DNA of 64,000 nucleotides from Pelobates cultripes (GCA_933207985.1 OW240918.1:23906538-23970537), one strand, 5' to 3'. Positions 47,645 to 58,250 are shown, counted from the first letter of the stretch. Notes: generated by a model not told the origin, from the letters alone. Numbers and translations are program-made.

Positions 47645-49675
47645 AAAACTATCACATTCTGGGGGCGGGGTCAAGCCAGCAAGCTGAGAAGTCGCAGAAA
47701 AGCTGGGCTCCCGCTGTTCTTGCCAAATTCTTGCTGAAAACTCGCTAAATTGAAGACTAAAGAATCCGGGATGAGCCACCCACTACAGGGGCGACCCGGC
47801 AGCAATCCTGAAACCCTTAGTGAGTGCTTGACAGATTGGACACCCAGAATAGAAAGCCGCGGCCTGCGGGGGACGGGAACAAGGAGAGGCGGCCGCTCTC
47901 CTCGCCCAGACTCTGACGGCACGGCCCCACAGATGCCCTGCTCCCCCCCCAGGACCAGCGGGGGTTATCCTGATCCAACGCGGAGAAGCAACCTACCCAC
48001 AACTGCACCAGCTGAGAAGCCGGGCGAGCAGCGGAGTGACATGAATCGAGACAACATGGCCGCCACCACGTGCACCTGGCCCGCAAGGAATGCGGAGCTC
48101 GAAGCTAAACTAGACAAGCTGTTCGCCAGGTTCTGGACGAAGCTGGCATCCAGGGAGCAACAGGCAGGCACAAACACACCTGCACAGCAGCTGACACTCA
48201 CCCGCACAGATCCGGCGCCACCGCAAGCTCCAACGACACACGAGATGAGCCACAGCCAGCAGACACGTGGAGCCTACGGGCCGAAGCGACAGCAACTGCC
48301 AACAGCAGTGGCAAACCACAAAACCCACACGGCGAACTCTACTCAACGTCCAAAGCACCCACAGACGACGCTGAGGAGACAGCACACCCCTACGGACAGG
48401 AATGGGAGACGGCTGAAGCTACCTGCACGGGCCGCACCAAAACCCATATGCCGAATAGGAGCAGAGGCAAAGGCCTGTCCGGGCACACTCCTGTGCAAAC
48501 CCTGGGCTATTCGCCCGACGCACCTCACCGCACGGGGAGACCACGCCGTTACCAGAGCCATGCACACTTCTTCCGAGCTGGGGGTTCACCTGGAGGTAAC
48601 CCTCCCACGCCACCCATACACCCGAGGGGACAGCCGAGCTCTGGCGGATCCTTGGGCCCACGACCCTGTTGATGGGGTCAATGGACATGGCAAGGGCCCC
48701 TGCTAAGGCCTCGGGCCAAAGACACATGACGGGCACCCAGGAAGTACGAGGGGAGAGCCGCAATGCGGGGAGCGGAGCGCCTGGCGGGCCCTGACAGACG
48801 CAACGACAAGGTTACCACGACGGGCCAGGAAACAGTCTACCTCCCAAAACACACTAGTGGTATCGGGTGAAGTGCCCCTGCAACCCACATCTAGGCTCCC
48901 AGCCTAGACACCACGTAGGACTTGGGACGCTCTCACATTACTGTAACTATATACTCGCCTAGTGCTACAAATGCCACCTCTCATGTAACATAGCTTAACC
49001 ACATACTTGGTCTTGCTAGCGGCAACACACAGCGGCAGCCCTATAAGCCTGCTTTCCCTTTATGGGCTACTTACTATGTTAGCAAAAGGTACTGAGCCGC
49101 CTGAAACAAAAGTTAACCTAACCTGTCAGCGTATGTCTATTCTGTATCATGCAGGTGCAGGGTACCCACTAGCCCCATCATATATACGCTGCATACTACC
49201 ATAGCATGCATCCCTTAGACACAATAGCATAGAATATGCAAACCATAATCTCACGAGACAGTAAACTAGTGGTTAGATTGAATACATCGCAAAAATCGAC
49301 TGCATGTTTGCCCTACAAACATTAATAGTGCTAAACATAATTCTGCTGAGCTTGATTGATTCGTTTCACTTGATGCTGTTTGGTAATCACATGTTAGTAC
49401 CAGCTGGTACCACTCAACCTATATGCCCGAAGGGAAGCACCTACAGTGGATAAGTCTCACTCGTTCAGTAGCAACCTAATTTAATACACGTTTACATTAA
49501 GCGACTAACTAAAATCAAAAAATGAGGCATTAACAAACTGGAAATGTAAATAACATTGTTTAGTTACACCAATCTACGTTGTGAAATACTCATGCATTTC
49601 CCTCTCTCTCTTCTGCACCCCCATATGTGCCTTAATACAAGAAATATTGAAAAAAAAAAAAACTATCACATTCTG
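47645..49675 (+). mobile_element. LINE-derived retroposon with target duplication and poly-A
   Basis: AAAACTATCACATTCTG at 47645-47661 is repeated at 49659-49675. The insert starts with a GC-rich leader (GGGGGCGGGGTCAAGCC) and ends AAGAAATATTG plus an A tail. The target reads TTTT/AT on the nicked strand, the preference of an L1-type endonuclease. At about 2 kb and with no reverse transcriptase, it is either internally deleted or a non-autonomous rider. A tail-less relative of its leader is at 36133. Confidence 0.85.
47750..48706 (+). CDS. Open frame inside the LINE-derived retroposon
   Basis: A 318-codon frame in the GC-rich 5' part of the retroposon. A short helical stretch (NAELEAKLDKLFARFWTKLA, about residues 113-132) could be a remnant of a LINE ORF1 coiled coil; the rest is Pro/Thr/Arg-rich and shows no conserved RNA-binding or endonuclease motif. 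High GC lowers stop frequency, and overlapping frames on the other strand are equally open, so this may be non-coding. An ATG at 48041, just before the helical stretch, is an alternative start. I do not claim a function. Confidence 0.35.
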   Translation: MKTKESGMSHPLQGRPGSNPETLSECLTDWTPRIESRGLRGTGTRRGGRSPRPDSDGTAPQMPCSPPRTSGGYPDPTRRSNLPTTAPAEKPGEQRSDMNRDNMAATTCTWPARNAELEAKLDKLFARFWTKLASREQQAGTNTPAQQLTLTRTDPAPPQAPTTHEMSHSQQTRGAYGPKRQQLPTAVANHKTHTANSTQRPKHPQTTLRRQHTPTDRNGRRLKLPARAAPKPICRIGAEAKACPGTLLCKPWAIRPTHLTARGDHAVTRAMHTSSELGVHLEVTLPRHPYTRGDSRALADPWAHDPVDGVNGHGKGPC

Positions 49676-49883
49676 TGAGACTTGAAATTGCTGTTTAGTG
49701 AATGAGTGAGTGCACTGGATCTTGTATGTTACATGTATTTTATCTGCTTCCTCTGACTGAGTGGGACATTAGAGAATATATTGTTTTGTGTTTACTTATA
49801 TATGCACTCTCTTGCTTTTGTTTCTATAGGTTTTTGTTTTAACATACATTAATAGAAGAAATCCAGAACACGGACAGTTCTCA

Positions 49884-50335
49884 TTAAAGGGACACTATAG
49901 TCACCAGAAATACTACAGCTTAATGTATTTATTCTGGTGAGTAGAATCATTACCTTCAGGCTTTTTGCTGTAAACACTGTGTTTTCAGAGAAAATAATGT
50001 AACTACATTACAGCTTAGGGATAACTCCACTGGCCACTCCTCATATGGCTGCTAGAGGTGCTTCCTGGGGCAGTGCTGCAGAGTAAACAGCACTGCCATT
50101 CAGTGTCTCCTCCCTCTGCATGGAGACACTGAACTTTCCTCATAGAGATGCATTGATTCAATTCATCTCTATGAGGAGATGCTGATTGGCCAGGGCTGTG
50201 TTTGTCTTGTGCTGGCTCTACCCCTGATCTGCCTCATTGACAGTCTCAGCCAATCCTATGGGAAAGCATTGTGATTGGCTCAGAACAACACTTCTGATGA
50301 TATCCGCCAAGCAGGCAGATCAGGAGCAGAAATGA
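49884..50335. mobile_element. Truncated TTAA-type miniature element
   Basis: Starts TTAAAGGGACACTATAGTCA and runs through GAGGAGATGCTGATTGGCCAGGG to CAAGCAGGCAGATCAGG, parallel to 19693-20042. The right terminus is replaced by unrelated sequence at about 50336. Confidence 0.8.
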
Positions 50336-50394
50336 GCTCATGCGGCTCCACGCTCATGCGGCTATATTTAAACGAAACAGAGCCTGATAGGAGA

Positions 50395-50438
50395 CAGCTC
50401 TTGAAAAAGTCTATTCCAGAGACGAAACGCGGTGAGCG
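50395..50438 (+). ncRNA. Degenerate hammerhead-like motif
   Basis: GCTC and GAGC could pair as helix I, GTCT (50409-50412) and AGAC (50420-50423) as helix II, with GAAA at 50424-50427. The first box is TTGAAAA rather than CUGANGA and the nucleotide at the cleavage position is G, so activity is unlikely. Confidence 0.25.
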
Positions 50439-50792
50439 TTACTTTGAACTCTCAGACAAGCCTGTACAAAGGACTGCTTTCCCCCATTCTCAATTCCGGA
50501 TTTGGGACTGATAGGAAGGACATATTTTGGTGTCTTAGGACCCTTAAGACTCCACAGGACTTACTACATATCCGAGAGGACATTCCTTTGGAGATAAGTG
50601 GCCCCCACGATGGGCAAGGCTCTTTTGCACAAAATATTCCATTGCCATTATTTATTGTGGTTTTTTTTTTATGTTTGCACGTACTGTTACAATAAATACT
50701 ACACTATACGTTTTTTTTCCTTTTCCCCCCTTTTTTGACTACTGTTACCATAATACTGAGTATCTACCTGTGGATATAAACTTATTGTTATT

Positions 50793-51350
50793 AGGGATGT
50801 GCATGGGGAAAAATTTTGGTTCGGTTCGGCATTCCGAAATTCTGGATTTTGGCCATTCAGGACTTTGGCATTTCGGGACTTTTCTTGCAGCCGCTTAGTA
50901 GATAACTCCCTAATTCCCACGGTATTAGGGAGTGATCTACCAAAAGGCTGAAAGGCCTAAATTGGTCTTTCAGCTAAATTTACTAATACTAAGTAAGAAT
51001 TACTTAGTATTAGTAAATTTTGCCCCTACTCACTATAATGCGAGTAGGGGCATGTCCATTAAACAGTGAGCAGCCTGATCAGGGGTGGGGGGGGCAGGGG
51101 GAGGACAATAGGGCCCCCGCTTTATTGATATTTAGGGCCCCCACCCACCACTCAGGGGTGGTGGCTGGGTAGGGAGGACAATAGGTCCCCTCCTCATTGA
51201 TATTTAGGGCCCCCACCTGCTGCTCAGGGGTGGGGGCCAGGGAGGAGGACAATAGGTCCCCCCCTATTCTAACTTAGGGCCCCCACCCGATGCTCATGGG
51301 TGGGGGCCAGGGAGGGGAGGACAATAGGTCCCCCCCATTCTTCTTTAGGG
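50793..51350. mobile_element. Half copy of the foldback family
   Basis: Opens with GATGTGCATGGGG and a TTCGG-rich block, then TAGTAGATAACTCCCTAATTC, TTTCAGCTAAATTTACTAATAC, ACAGTGAGCAGCCTGATC and GGGCCCCCACC tandem units, in the same order as the arms at 36297-38030. Ends abruptly near 51350; the second arm is absent. Confidence 0.75.
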
Positions 51351-51574
51351 CCCCCTGCTACAGTCTTATTCCTACCCTCCATCAAAGCTCAAATAATAAT
51401 TTGTATTTATTTATTCTCAGAATTTCTTGCATCTCTGTTTACATGTTCTAAGGACTCTGTCATCCTTCATCTTCCCCTTTCTGGCTTTAAGCATCTATTG
51501 AGACATCTGACACTTAAAAGATGTGTGGTTATTCCAAGAATGCATACAACTTGGCTCACCAAGACTGGTAGAAC

Positions 51575-52000
51575 TTAAAGGGATACTATGCTAGAAATAC
51601 AATTCTATATTCCTAGCATTGTACTTGAGTCTGCCCCCCACCCCTCCCTTGGCAGTATAAGGGTTAATATACTGTTACTGTACTTACCCGGTTCCAGCAA
51701 CAATGTCCCTTAGTGCTGGGTTGGCGCTCCGTCCCCTTTCACGTCAACCAACGTGGGATGGGGAGAGCGCTAATGCTTTTCTATGGGGATTTAACTGACG
51801 CTGGATGTCGTCATGCAGAGCGCAAGGATGTTCAGCGTCTGACGACTAAAAGTTGCCTAACCAGAAGGAAGTGCCTCTAGTGGCTGTCTGATTGCTCAGA
51901 GACAGCAATAATTAATATTGTATGTTAAGAGGACAGGGTCATTGCACCCAGACCAATTTAATGAGCTGAAGTAGTCTGGGTGCCAATATTGTCCTTTTAA
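51575..52000. mobile_element. TTAA-flanked miniature transposon
   Basis: TTAA at 51575-51578 and 51997-52000; ends AAGGGATACTATGCT and CCAATATTGTCCTT. The right part (GAGCTGAAGTAGTCTGGGTG) matches the end of the 10.3-kb family. Confidence 0.8.
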
Positions 52001-52566
52001 TTATGGGCACCAAAAAGCAGACTTCACAGATCCCTAAATAAAAATCACTATAATAACTTATCATTAAAAACTTAAATTACTTTAAATGAGCATATCTGAT
52101 AATATGTAAAGTATATGAAAAGATAATATAGTCAATCTATCTAGGCCATATGTATCACAACCTATGATATCACATATGACTGAAATAAGGAGGCTCATTC
52201 TACCTTGAAAACAACTGTGTATATCAAAGAAGCTATTAACTGGAGATTTTGCAAATTCAAACCACGGAATTATGCCTAATTTATATTCCCTTACTGTGGG
52301 GCCTTTGAGTATATTTCTTGCCAATTTATAAAACATACAGAACACATTGACCTTTATGGAGCCGTGAATGGAAACTGCACATAAAACACTTTAATAAAAC
52401 GAAAAAGAAACATCTGATGTTAAATAATATAAAAAAACAGCAGAACAGTGAAAGAATGGCAGACATGAAACAGACTTTACAAAACTTGATTTGACATGAT
52501 TTCTTACAAAGGTTTAATATTATAAAAAGTAAGAAAAATAGACTTCAACAGGTCTCATATCGGTTG
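52001..52566. other. Left flank of the DIRS element
   Basis: AT-rich unique DNA. The last bases, CATATCGGTTG, directly precede the element; there is no duplication of them on the right, as expected for recombinase-mediated insertion. Confidence 0.6.
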
Positions 52567-52580
52567 TTTCCTGGCCATAT

Positions 52581-52686
52581 CCATGGCAGCACAACAATGG
52601 GTAGCTCCTCCCCTATCCCTAGTTAGACAGGAACCAATTAAAACAAGGGTACAAATACCCCCTCCTACCTCCTCCTCCCTCAGTCT
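52581..52686 (+). repeat. DIRS left inverted terminal repeat
   Basis: 106 bp from CCATGGCAGCACAACAATGG to CCTCAGTCT, perfectly complementary to 58275-58380. The outer tip before it is only 14 nt (52567-52580). Confidence 0.95.
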
Positions 52687-53359
52687 TTTTGTTCCTGTCC
52701 TATCCCTGTAGGACCAAATTAGTCTATTTTAGGACTATAATCACTTTTCTTTTATGGCTTACCTGAGGGTTTTTACCTTCTACCCCCAAGGAAGTTCAGC
52801 CTCTCTTCTTTGGGAAGCTTCAGTATCCGGCCCTGTGCAAAGGTGTCCCCCTGAAGATACCCCCTTAGTGACCGGGGGTCCTACTTGCAGTGACCCTAGG
52901 GGTAGCAAGAGAAAATAAATGCCAAATAATTCTGATTCCCTGCAGTGACCAAGAGGTAGCAGGAAGTGGCGAGAAGACCCTATTCTGGATGGATTTCTAC
53001 ATTGAAGTACAAAACCCCACATGTATGTATGAAAACAGTGAGATCCAAGCAAATACTTTCTGCATATATTCTGTTAATTACATATGTGTGGGGTTTCCCC
53101 CCACTACCTTTGATTGCTTTGTACCTTTCTTTCTCTAACTTTTTGGTGGCTCAAGGTATCACATTAGCCTTCCCGGCGTCCTGTAACTCCTGGGGCGCAT
53201 GTGCGCCGTTTTCGCGCGTGCCCGCTCGTTCACGGGCACATTAGCTTCGCGTGCACGCCAGTTTCGCGTGCACGCTATGTCCTTGCGCGCGCCTAAGCCG
53301 GCGCCGGGGTTCCGGCTGCAGCAAGGGTGCCTCCTGCTAGGAGGTTGCTTCCGGGTTGG

Positions 53360-53505
53360 GGCCGCGCATGCGCAGTTGGCGAGCGGTGAATTCGCTCGTT
53401 CTGAGCATGCGCGAATAGGCGGTGACGTCAGATATGACGTCACACGCCTATTTAAGCGCCAAAAGCGTATATAGAGTGTACCTGAGGTTCTTATTAGGAC
53501 TCTAG
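53360..53505 (+). promoter_or_regulatory. DIRS internal promoter (NRF1-like, twin CRE, TATA)
   Basis: Two perfect TGACGTCA palindromes (53423-53430 and 53435-53442) sit 12 bp apart, upstream of TATTTAAG (53449) and TATATAG (53468). GCGCATGCGCA near 53366 fits an NRF1 site. The region from 53185 is CpG-rich, unlike the surrounding DNA. Transcription would start near 53475-53505, by TATA spacing. Factor binding is inferred. Confidence 0.65.
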
Positions 53506-53567
53506 AAGTCCTGTTTTCATACATTTTCTGTTTTGAATAGCATTTCCTTTGCAAGAAATATTTGAAG

Positions 53568-53667
53568 GTAAGTTTTACTTCTTAAAGGTATATACACATA
53601 ATTATTCTTTTTTTTTTCCCCATTCCCATTTTCTTTTCTTTCTATACTAATTAAATTACTTTTCTAG
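53568..53667 (+). other. Predicted intron in the DIRS 5' leader
   Basis: Donor AAG|GTAAGT at 53568, branch-like TACTAAT at 53645-53651, T/C-rich tract, acceptor TTTCTAG ending 53667. Removal leaves a short leader joined 23 nt before the gag ATG. Confidence 0.7.
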
Positions 53668-53690
53668 ACTATTTCGTAATCATCTCCACA

Positions 53691-55145
53691 ATGGAGAAAG
53701 ACAAAAGGAGATCAATGTCTTCTGATTCGGACTCTTCTGGAAATAAAAATAGGTCACACTCTAGGAGTTATAGGTAAGCCATATCATATCATATCATTAA
53801 TTTTTCTTCATGGATACATAAAGTAAAAGAGTGCTAATATGAGATATTTCCCTATCATGATAGTTCTACGGGAAAGAAAACTGTGAGATCATCCAAAGGA
53901 AAATCTCCAAAGAAAAATCAATGTGAAGCCTGTAATAAAAAACCGCTGGAGGGCAAACGGTTATGTGCAGAATGTTTATCTGAAGCAGCTGGAACATCTA
54001 ATCCTTCAATGGAATTTGTACAATTCATAAAACAAGCGGTGGCTCAAGGTATCAAAGAAGCAGGGGCAAGTCACAAAAGACCCCGGTTACATGAACCTTC
54101 GGATTACCAACATCATGATTCGTCAGATGAATCCATGGATATGGAATCATACCAGGGGAATTTCTTATCTTCAGACGAAGAAGAAACTCAGGCCCCTGCA
54201 GATTTTCTAGAACCTGCTCAGATAGACCACCTCATTTACAAAGTCCGTAAATCTTTGAGCTTAAGAGAGGCAGTTGCAGAACAGTCAACCTCTTATCGTT
54301 ATTTCTCAGACTTGAGAAAGAAAAGAGCAACCTTTCCAGTGCATGATACTATTAAGGAATTAATTAAAGACGAATGGTCTAATACAGATAAGAAGCTTTC
54401 AGCACAAGGCAGAATTTCTCGCCTCTATCCTTTTGACAAGTCTGATTCATACCATTGGGATAATGCCCCTAAGGTGGATGCGGCAGTAGTTCGACTTGCA
54501 AAACATACCACATTACCAGTAGATGATGCAGGCTCATTTAGACACCCAATGGACAAGAAGATAGATCTGCATCTCTCAAAGGCTTATGTTGCAGCAGGGA
54601 CTGGTTTTCACCCTGCAATAGCCCTTACTTCAGTGTCCAGGGCCTTGAAAATCTGGATCGAAAACTTGGAAGAGGATATCAGAGATGGGAGAAACAGATC
54701 TTCTCTTCTGGAAAGATTAAATGATATTAAACTGGCCGTTGACTTTACGTCAGAATCTTCGGTAGACATGGTGAAAGCCTTAGCAAGGAACATGGCTCTT
54801 TCAATTTCAGCTAGAAGAGCTTTATGGTTGAGATCCTGGTCCACAGATTCATCATCAAAGTCTAGTCTATGCGCCCTTCCTTTTCATGGTGAGATGTTGT
54901 TTGGTAAAAACCTAGACGAGTGCATCAAAAGAGCTGCAGAAGGTAAAAAAGCCTTTCTTCCACAAGACCGGAAAACCCGTGGATCCTTTCGAGCCAGAAG
55001 GTACTCTGAGTACCCCTCCTTTCGCGATACCAGATCTTATAAACCGGGAAGAGAATATGGAAGGTCTATTCCATGGAGAGGCGGACATTCATCCAACAGA
55101 GGAGGAAAGTCTAGAGGTTCCTCATTTCACAAGAAGCCTTTATGA
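53691..55145 (+). CDS. gag: DIRS gag-like protein (two exons predicted)
   Basis: Structural (gag-type) protein of the element, expected to coat its RNA. The ATG at 53691 is followed by 27 codons, then TAA inside a consensus donor (53774). Removing 53774-53863 joins the frame without loss and gives 454 residues ending at 55145. Exon 1 is Ser/Arg/Lys-rich; residues 48-65 form a Cys-x2-Cys-x10-Cys-x2-Cys zinc-binding pattern. An acidic Ser-rich stretch (about 85-120) precedes the conserved DIRS gag core, with an Arg/Gly/Ser-rich tail. The long open frame has no ATG of its own before the zinc motif, which argues for splicing. The last 167 nt overlap pol. The frame is intact. Confidence 0.85.
53774..53863 (+). 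other. Predicted 90-bp intron within gag
   Basis: Donor AG|GTAAGC, branch-like TGCTAAT at 53832-53838, acceptor ATGATAG ending 53863. The join restores one Ser codon across the junction and an unbroken reading frame; the unspliced frame stops at 53775-53777. Confidence 0.75.
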
Positions 55146-57026
55146 CAATCCCACTTACCATTCTGGAGGAGTAGGTGCCCGTCTACTACTTTTCCAGAAT
55201 ATGTGGAAAAATTCAACTCAAGACAAATGGGTGCTGGATATCATACAAAGAGGATATCTTATAGAATTCTCCACAAGGCCGCCACCTCGCTCCTTCCAGA
55301 AGACAATCTGGCCGAGAGATGCAGAAAAAAGAGATTCCCTAAAAAAGTTTATCTCATCCCTTCAAGACGATGGAGTTATCGTTCAAGTTCCAAGAGCTCA
55401 GCAAACATACGGGTTTTACTCCCATATCTTTCTCACCAGAAAATCCACAGGGGGATGGAGACCTATATTAGACCTAAGCAGACTAAACAAGTTCCTAAAC
55501 ATAAGGAAATTCAAGATGGAGTCTCTTCAATCCATCGTAAAAGCAGTTTTTCCAAATCAATGGCTCATGTCAATAGACCTGGCAGATGCGTATTTCCATA
55601 TTCCCATAGCACCCCAGCATCAAAGATTCCTCAGATTCGCTGTGGAAGAGGGGCATTTTCAGTTCCGTGCTCTCCCCTTTGGGCTAAGCACTGCTCCACG
55701 TACTTTCTCAAAAGTTCTGGTGGTTCTCATCGCAGAACTCAGGAAGAAAGGCATTGCAGTATATCATTACCTCGACGACATCCTGATTCTGGCAGAAAAC
55801 AGAGAAATATTAGAAGATCACGGCCTGATATGTATACAGTATCTTCAACAACACGGATGAAAGATCAATTTCGCCAAAAGCAACTTAAAACCATCCCAGA
55901 ACATGATATATCTAGGAGCAGCATTCAACACTGCAGAGGGGTCCGTCCAACTATCCCCAGAAAGGGGTATGAAAATTCGGGAAAAGGTCAAAAACATGTT
56001 AGCATCCAGTGTTTCCTCAGCAGAGACAATCATGAGCCTCCTGGGATCAATGTCCTCCACTATAGGACTTACAAGATGGGCTCAATGGAGAATGAGGCCT
56101 TTCCAAAAGAATTTCCTTTCTCAATTCAAGGGCAATCTGTCTCAACCTATAATGATCCCTCCTCACGTACAAGAATCCCTGAAGTGGTGGACCCACAAAG
56201 AGTATCTCTTCAGAGGTTATCCCTTAGGAAACATTCCATGGATCATCATCACCACAGATGCCAGTCAATGGGGCTGGGGAGCCCACCTTCAAGACAACTA
56301 TGTTCAGGGGAAATGGGCATTTTCAACCTCCAACACCCCTTCGAATCTTCTAGAACTTCTGGCAGTTTTCAAGGCTCTAATGCACTTCCGGCAACTTTTA
56401 CTTCACAAATGGGTCAAGATCAGGACAGACAATGCCACTGTTGTGGCATATATAAATCACCAAGGAGGGACAAGAAGTTGCAGAATGATGAAACTGATGA
56501 AACCTTTGATGGCCTGGGCTCAAATGAACTTGGAGAATATCTCTGCAATACATCTCCCAGGAACTCAGAACTCTGTGGCAGACTTTCTCAGCAGGGTGAA
56601 ATTAGACCCGGGAGAATGGAGTCTATCAGACATAATATTTCTGCAGATCGTAGAAAAATGGGGTCTTCCCCAGATAGATCTAATGGCTACAAGCAACAAC
56701 AGAAAAGTCAAGAACTTCTTTTCGAGAATTCCAGATCCCCAGGCCATAGGAAGAGACGCATTGACATGCAGTTGGAACTTCGACCTGGCTTATGCCTTTC
56801 CTCCGAAACCCCTCTGCTAAGGAGACTACGACAAGAGAAGACATCACTGATTCTAATAGCCCCTTTTTGGCCTCGCAGACCTTGGTTTCCGCTCCTACTA
56901 AGTCTGTGCAAGAAGGATCCATGGCGCCTTCCAGTTGTCCCATTCCTGTTACATCAGGGTCCAATTCACCATCCAAACCCAGCATCCCTTCGTCTGATGG
57001 CATGGTACTTGAAAGGGATGGGTTAA
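54979..57026 (+). pseudogene. pol: DIRS pol: reverse transcriptase, RNase H, methyltransferase-like (two lesions)
   Basis: Copies the element RNA into DNA. From ATG 54979: RT core with SIDLADAYFHIPI (Asp about residue 200), LPFGLSTAP and the catalytic YLDD at 264-267. RNase H follows with Asp427 (TDASQWGWG), Glu459, Asp484 (TDNATVVAY) and Asp535 (VADFLSR). Next comes the segment seen after RNase H in DIRS pol, resembling a Dam-type methyltransferase (IDLMATSNN, AYAFPP, then APFWPRRPWFP in the shifted frame). Lesions: TGA at 55858-55860, probably a former Trp codon, and an extra CT around 56813-56816 that stops the frame at 56818; the downstream frame then continues to 57026. The intact length would be about 681 codons. 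Both changes look like post-insertion decay, though a recoded stop cannot be excluded. Confidence 0.88.
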
Positions 57027-58036
57027 GGAACAAGGGATTTTCAAGATCAGTTATCGAGACACTTCTTCAAGCAAGGAAGAAGTCTACTTCATCCACTTAC
57101 TACAGAATATGGGATGTATTTTCTTCATGGGCCAGTTCAAGGCCCTTTGATATGTTGAACCCTTCGACTACTGACATTCTTGATTTTTTACAATCAGGTC
57201 TAGAGAAGGGATTGAGTTATAACACTCTAAAGGTGCATGTTTCTGCCCTCTCTGCTTTAACTAATCATAGATGGGCACTGGATCCGGACATAGCTAGATT
57301 TCTGACTGCAGTCCTCAAGATCAAGCCACCCATTAAGTCTATTACTCCGCCATGGGATCTCCCTCTGGTCCTGAAGGCTCTTAAAGCAGATCCTTTTGAA
57401 CCTATGACATCAATTTCCTGTCATCTTCTCACGATCAAGACAGTTCTACTAGTAGCCCTAGCCTCTGGTAGAAGGGTTTCTGATCTCCAGGCTCTTTCGG
57501 CTCGAGAACCTTTTACGATATTTTATAAAGACAGAGTCATCCTAAGAACGGTTCCAGAATTCCGCCCAAAGGTGACTTCAGAGTTCCATATGAATGAAGA
57601 GATAATCCTTCCAGCATTAAGTACAGAAGAATCTAATAACAGGGAAAACGCTGATGATGATGCTATCGACCTAGTAAGATGCCTTAAGATTTATATACAG
57701 AGATCCTCAGAATGGCGCATTTCGGAAAGGCTCTTTGTTATTCCTAATGGCCCTAGGAAGGGTCTGCAAGCTTCAAAAGCCACTATCAGCAGATGGATAG
57801 TTTCGGCCATTATCCAATCTTATAGGTCATCTAAAACTAGTGTTCCTGAAGGTTTGAAGGCTCATTCTACACGTTCCCTTTCTTCATCCTGGGCAGCTGC
57901 AGCAAAGGTTTCTACAGAACTGATTTGCAAAGCAGCCACTTGGTCATCCTCTAATACATTTATTAGACATTATCGTTTAGATGTAAGAGCTGGCCAATAC
58001 GATGGATTTGGCAGATCAGTTCTTTCTGCCTCATAG
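56792..58036 (+). CDS. DIRS tyrosine recombinase
   Basis: Integrates the circular DNA copy by site-specific-type recombination, which explains insertion without target duplication. The 414-residue frame has an N-terminal SAM-like core-binding region (about 80-175: LLQARKKSTSSTYYRIWDVF) and a catalytic domain with the R-H-R-Y set: Arg at 227/228 (LASGRRVSDL), His358 and Arg361 (AHSTRSLSS), Tyr394 (TFIRHYRLD) after the TWSSS motif. All catalytic residues are present and no lesion is seen. The start at 56792 overlaps the end of pol by 235 nt; Met71 (57002) just before the core is an alternative start. This copy could in principle act on other DIRS elements. Confidence 0.92.
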   Translation: MPFLRNPSAKETTTREDITDSNSPFLASQTLVSAPTKSVQEGSMAPSSCPIPVTSGSNSPSKPSIPSSDGMVLERDGLRNKGFSRSVIETLLQARKKSTSSTYYRIWDVFSSWASSRPFDMLNPSTTDILDFLQSGLEKGLSYNTLKVHVSALSALTNHRWALDPDIARFLTAVLKIKPPIKSITPPWDLPLVLKALKADPFEPMTSISCHLLTIKTVLLVALASGRRVSDLQALSAREPFTIFYKDRVILRTVPEFRPKVTSEFHMNEEIILPALSTEESNNRENADDDAIDLVRCLKIYIQRSSEWRISERLFVIPNGPRKGLQASKATISRWIVSAIIQSYRSSKTSVPEGLKAHSTRSLSSSWAAAAKVSTELICKAATWSSSNTFIRHYRLDVRAGQYDGFGRSVLSAS

Positions 58037-58150
58037 GACTAACTACTATTCTTTTTGTTTATCACATTGAGTTGTTTGTGACAATACACTTGCATTATTT
58101 AATAATGTGTCTGAGTTTTTCTTTCCCTCCCTTGGTTTTAGCTTGGGTAT

Positions 58151-58250
58151 TACCCATTGTTGTGCTGCCATGGATATGGCCAGGAAAGAGATAAATTTAC
58201 TCATACTTACCGTAATTTTCTTTTCCTGGTCATAGGCCATGGCAGCACAA
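58151..58250. repeat. DIRS internal complementary region
   Basis: 58151-58187 is complementary to the left end (52567-52603) and 58185-58250 to the right end (58367-58432); the two blocks share AAA at 58185-58187. It represents the joined termini and serves in the DIRS model as template for completing the ends and forming the circle. Confidence 0.95.

Noticed and set aside
47660..48950. CpG-rich host promoter
   Set aside because: The GC-rich block lies inside a retroposon with target duplication and A tail, so it is element leader rather than a host island.
53883..55145. Gag starting at a GTG at 53883
   Set aside because: GTG initiation is not expected in a vertebrate; splicing to the upstream ATG exon gives a better start and keeps the frame.
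55203..57026. A separate 607-codon gene overlapping pol
   Set aside because: Before about 56815 it is a shadow frame with no domain; only the part after 56815 is the continuation of pol beyond the 2-bp shift.
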